Below the pieces are notes generated by a model. That model worked only from the letters and a program-made list of their open reading frames with translations, had not been told where the DNA came from and made no database searches. The position numbers and the translations under genes are program-made. DNA of 14,704 nucleotides from Prado023 sp964638055. GTDB lineage: Bacteria; Actinomycetota; Actinomycetes; S36-B12; CAIYMF01. The stretch covers positions 1 to 14,704 of the forward strand of contig CAZWXF010000070.1 of assembly GCA_964638055.1 (NCBI GenBank). Direction: 5' to 3'. The first letter of the stretch is position 1. The number at the start of each line of letters is the position of its first letter. This document shows, piece by piece, positions 14,637 through 14,704 of this stretch.

Positions 14637-14704
14637 GTGACGGCGGTCATCTACCTGGTCATCATCGCGGTCTGGGCTGCCGTCCTCGTGCCCATGTGGC
14701 TGCG
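14637..14704 (+). CDS. sepX: Membrane protein resembling SepX/GlpR (partial, cut by window end)
   Basis: Only the first 22 codons are in the window. They encode a short lead and one membrane helix with the pattern VIYLVIIAVWAAVLVPMWLR (residues 4-23). This matches the N-terminal helix of actinobacterial SepX/GlpR proteins, in which a similar LVPMWLR leads into a basic cytoplasmic region. SepX and GlpR take part in cell division; GlpR is the membrane receptor of Glp in corynebacteria. The position directly after galU-glp-rimJ supports the call. The rest of the protein must be seen to confirm it. Confidence 0.75.
   Translation, partial: MTAVIYLVIIAVWAAVLVPMWL

Overview
The window is GC-rich chromosomal DNA from an actinobacterium (Actinomycetota). 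The codons end mostly in G or C, several starts are GTG, and at least two genes look leaderless. The right half also carries a gene set typical of this phylum: a Ruc-type FmdB protein, 5-formyl-THF cyclo-ligase, galU, a MoeA/Glp paralogue, a RimJ-type acetyltransferase and the start of sepX/glpR. The genus cannot be fixed by eye. No plasmid, phage or CRISPR hallmark is visible.

Left part (1-6065). The 3' end of a tRNA, probably tRNA-Arg, is followed by a small hairpin and a degenerate tandem array of about 24-nt palindromic units. The array separates the tRNA from a convergent copper-exporting P-type ATPase gene on the minus strand. Its N-terminus carries three heavy-metal-binding modules and long His-rich linkers instead of the usual HMA domain. 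Upstream of it, also on the minus strand, lie a SAM-dependent methyltransferase gene and a gene for a secreted multidomain nuclease (SNase fold, two lamin-tail domains, Fn3). The nuclease gene overlaps the methyltransferase start.

Middle part (6066-9801). On the plus strand sit a two-gene DrrAB-type ABC exporter, a PAC2-family protein, a short acidic protein that overlaps the PAC2 gene, and the mechanosensitive channel gene mscL. A tandem 11-bp direct repeat upstream of the exporter resembles a response-regulator operator.

Right part (9809-14704). A membrane-anchored SAF-domain protein lies on the minus strand. Divergent to it is a 110-residue zinc-ribbon protein that closely matches Ruc (Rv0991c), a redox-regulated chaperone. 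Its promoter is overlapped by a CIRCE element, so HrcA heat-shock control is likely. The cyclo-ligase gene is convergent with ruc and divergent from galU. The genes galU, glp/moeA-like and rimJ-like form a tight plus-strand operon, and a membrane protein resembling SepX/GlpR starts 15 bp later and is cut by the window end. The MoeA-like protein has lost several catalytic-site residues, which fits the cell-division scaffold Glp better than a molybdenum-insertion enzyme.

No stretch of more than 300 bases lacks a gene. The largest gaps are 25-303 (hairpin and repeat array), 5850-6065 (divergent promoters and direct repeat), 10541-10753 (CIRCE promoter) and 2983-3178 (one hairpin).
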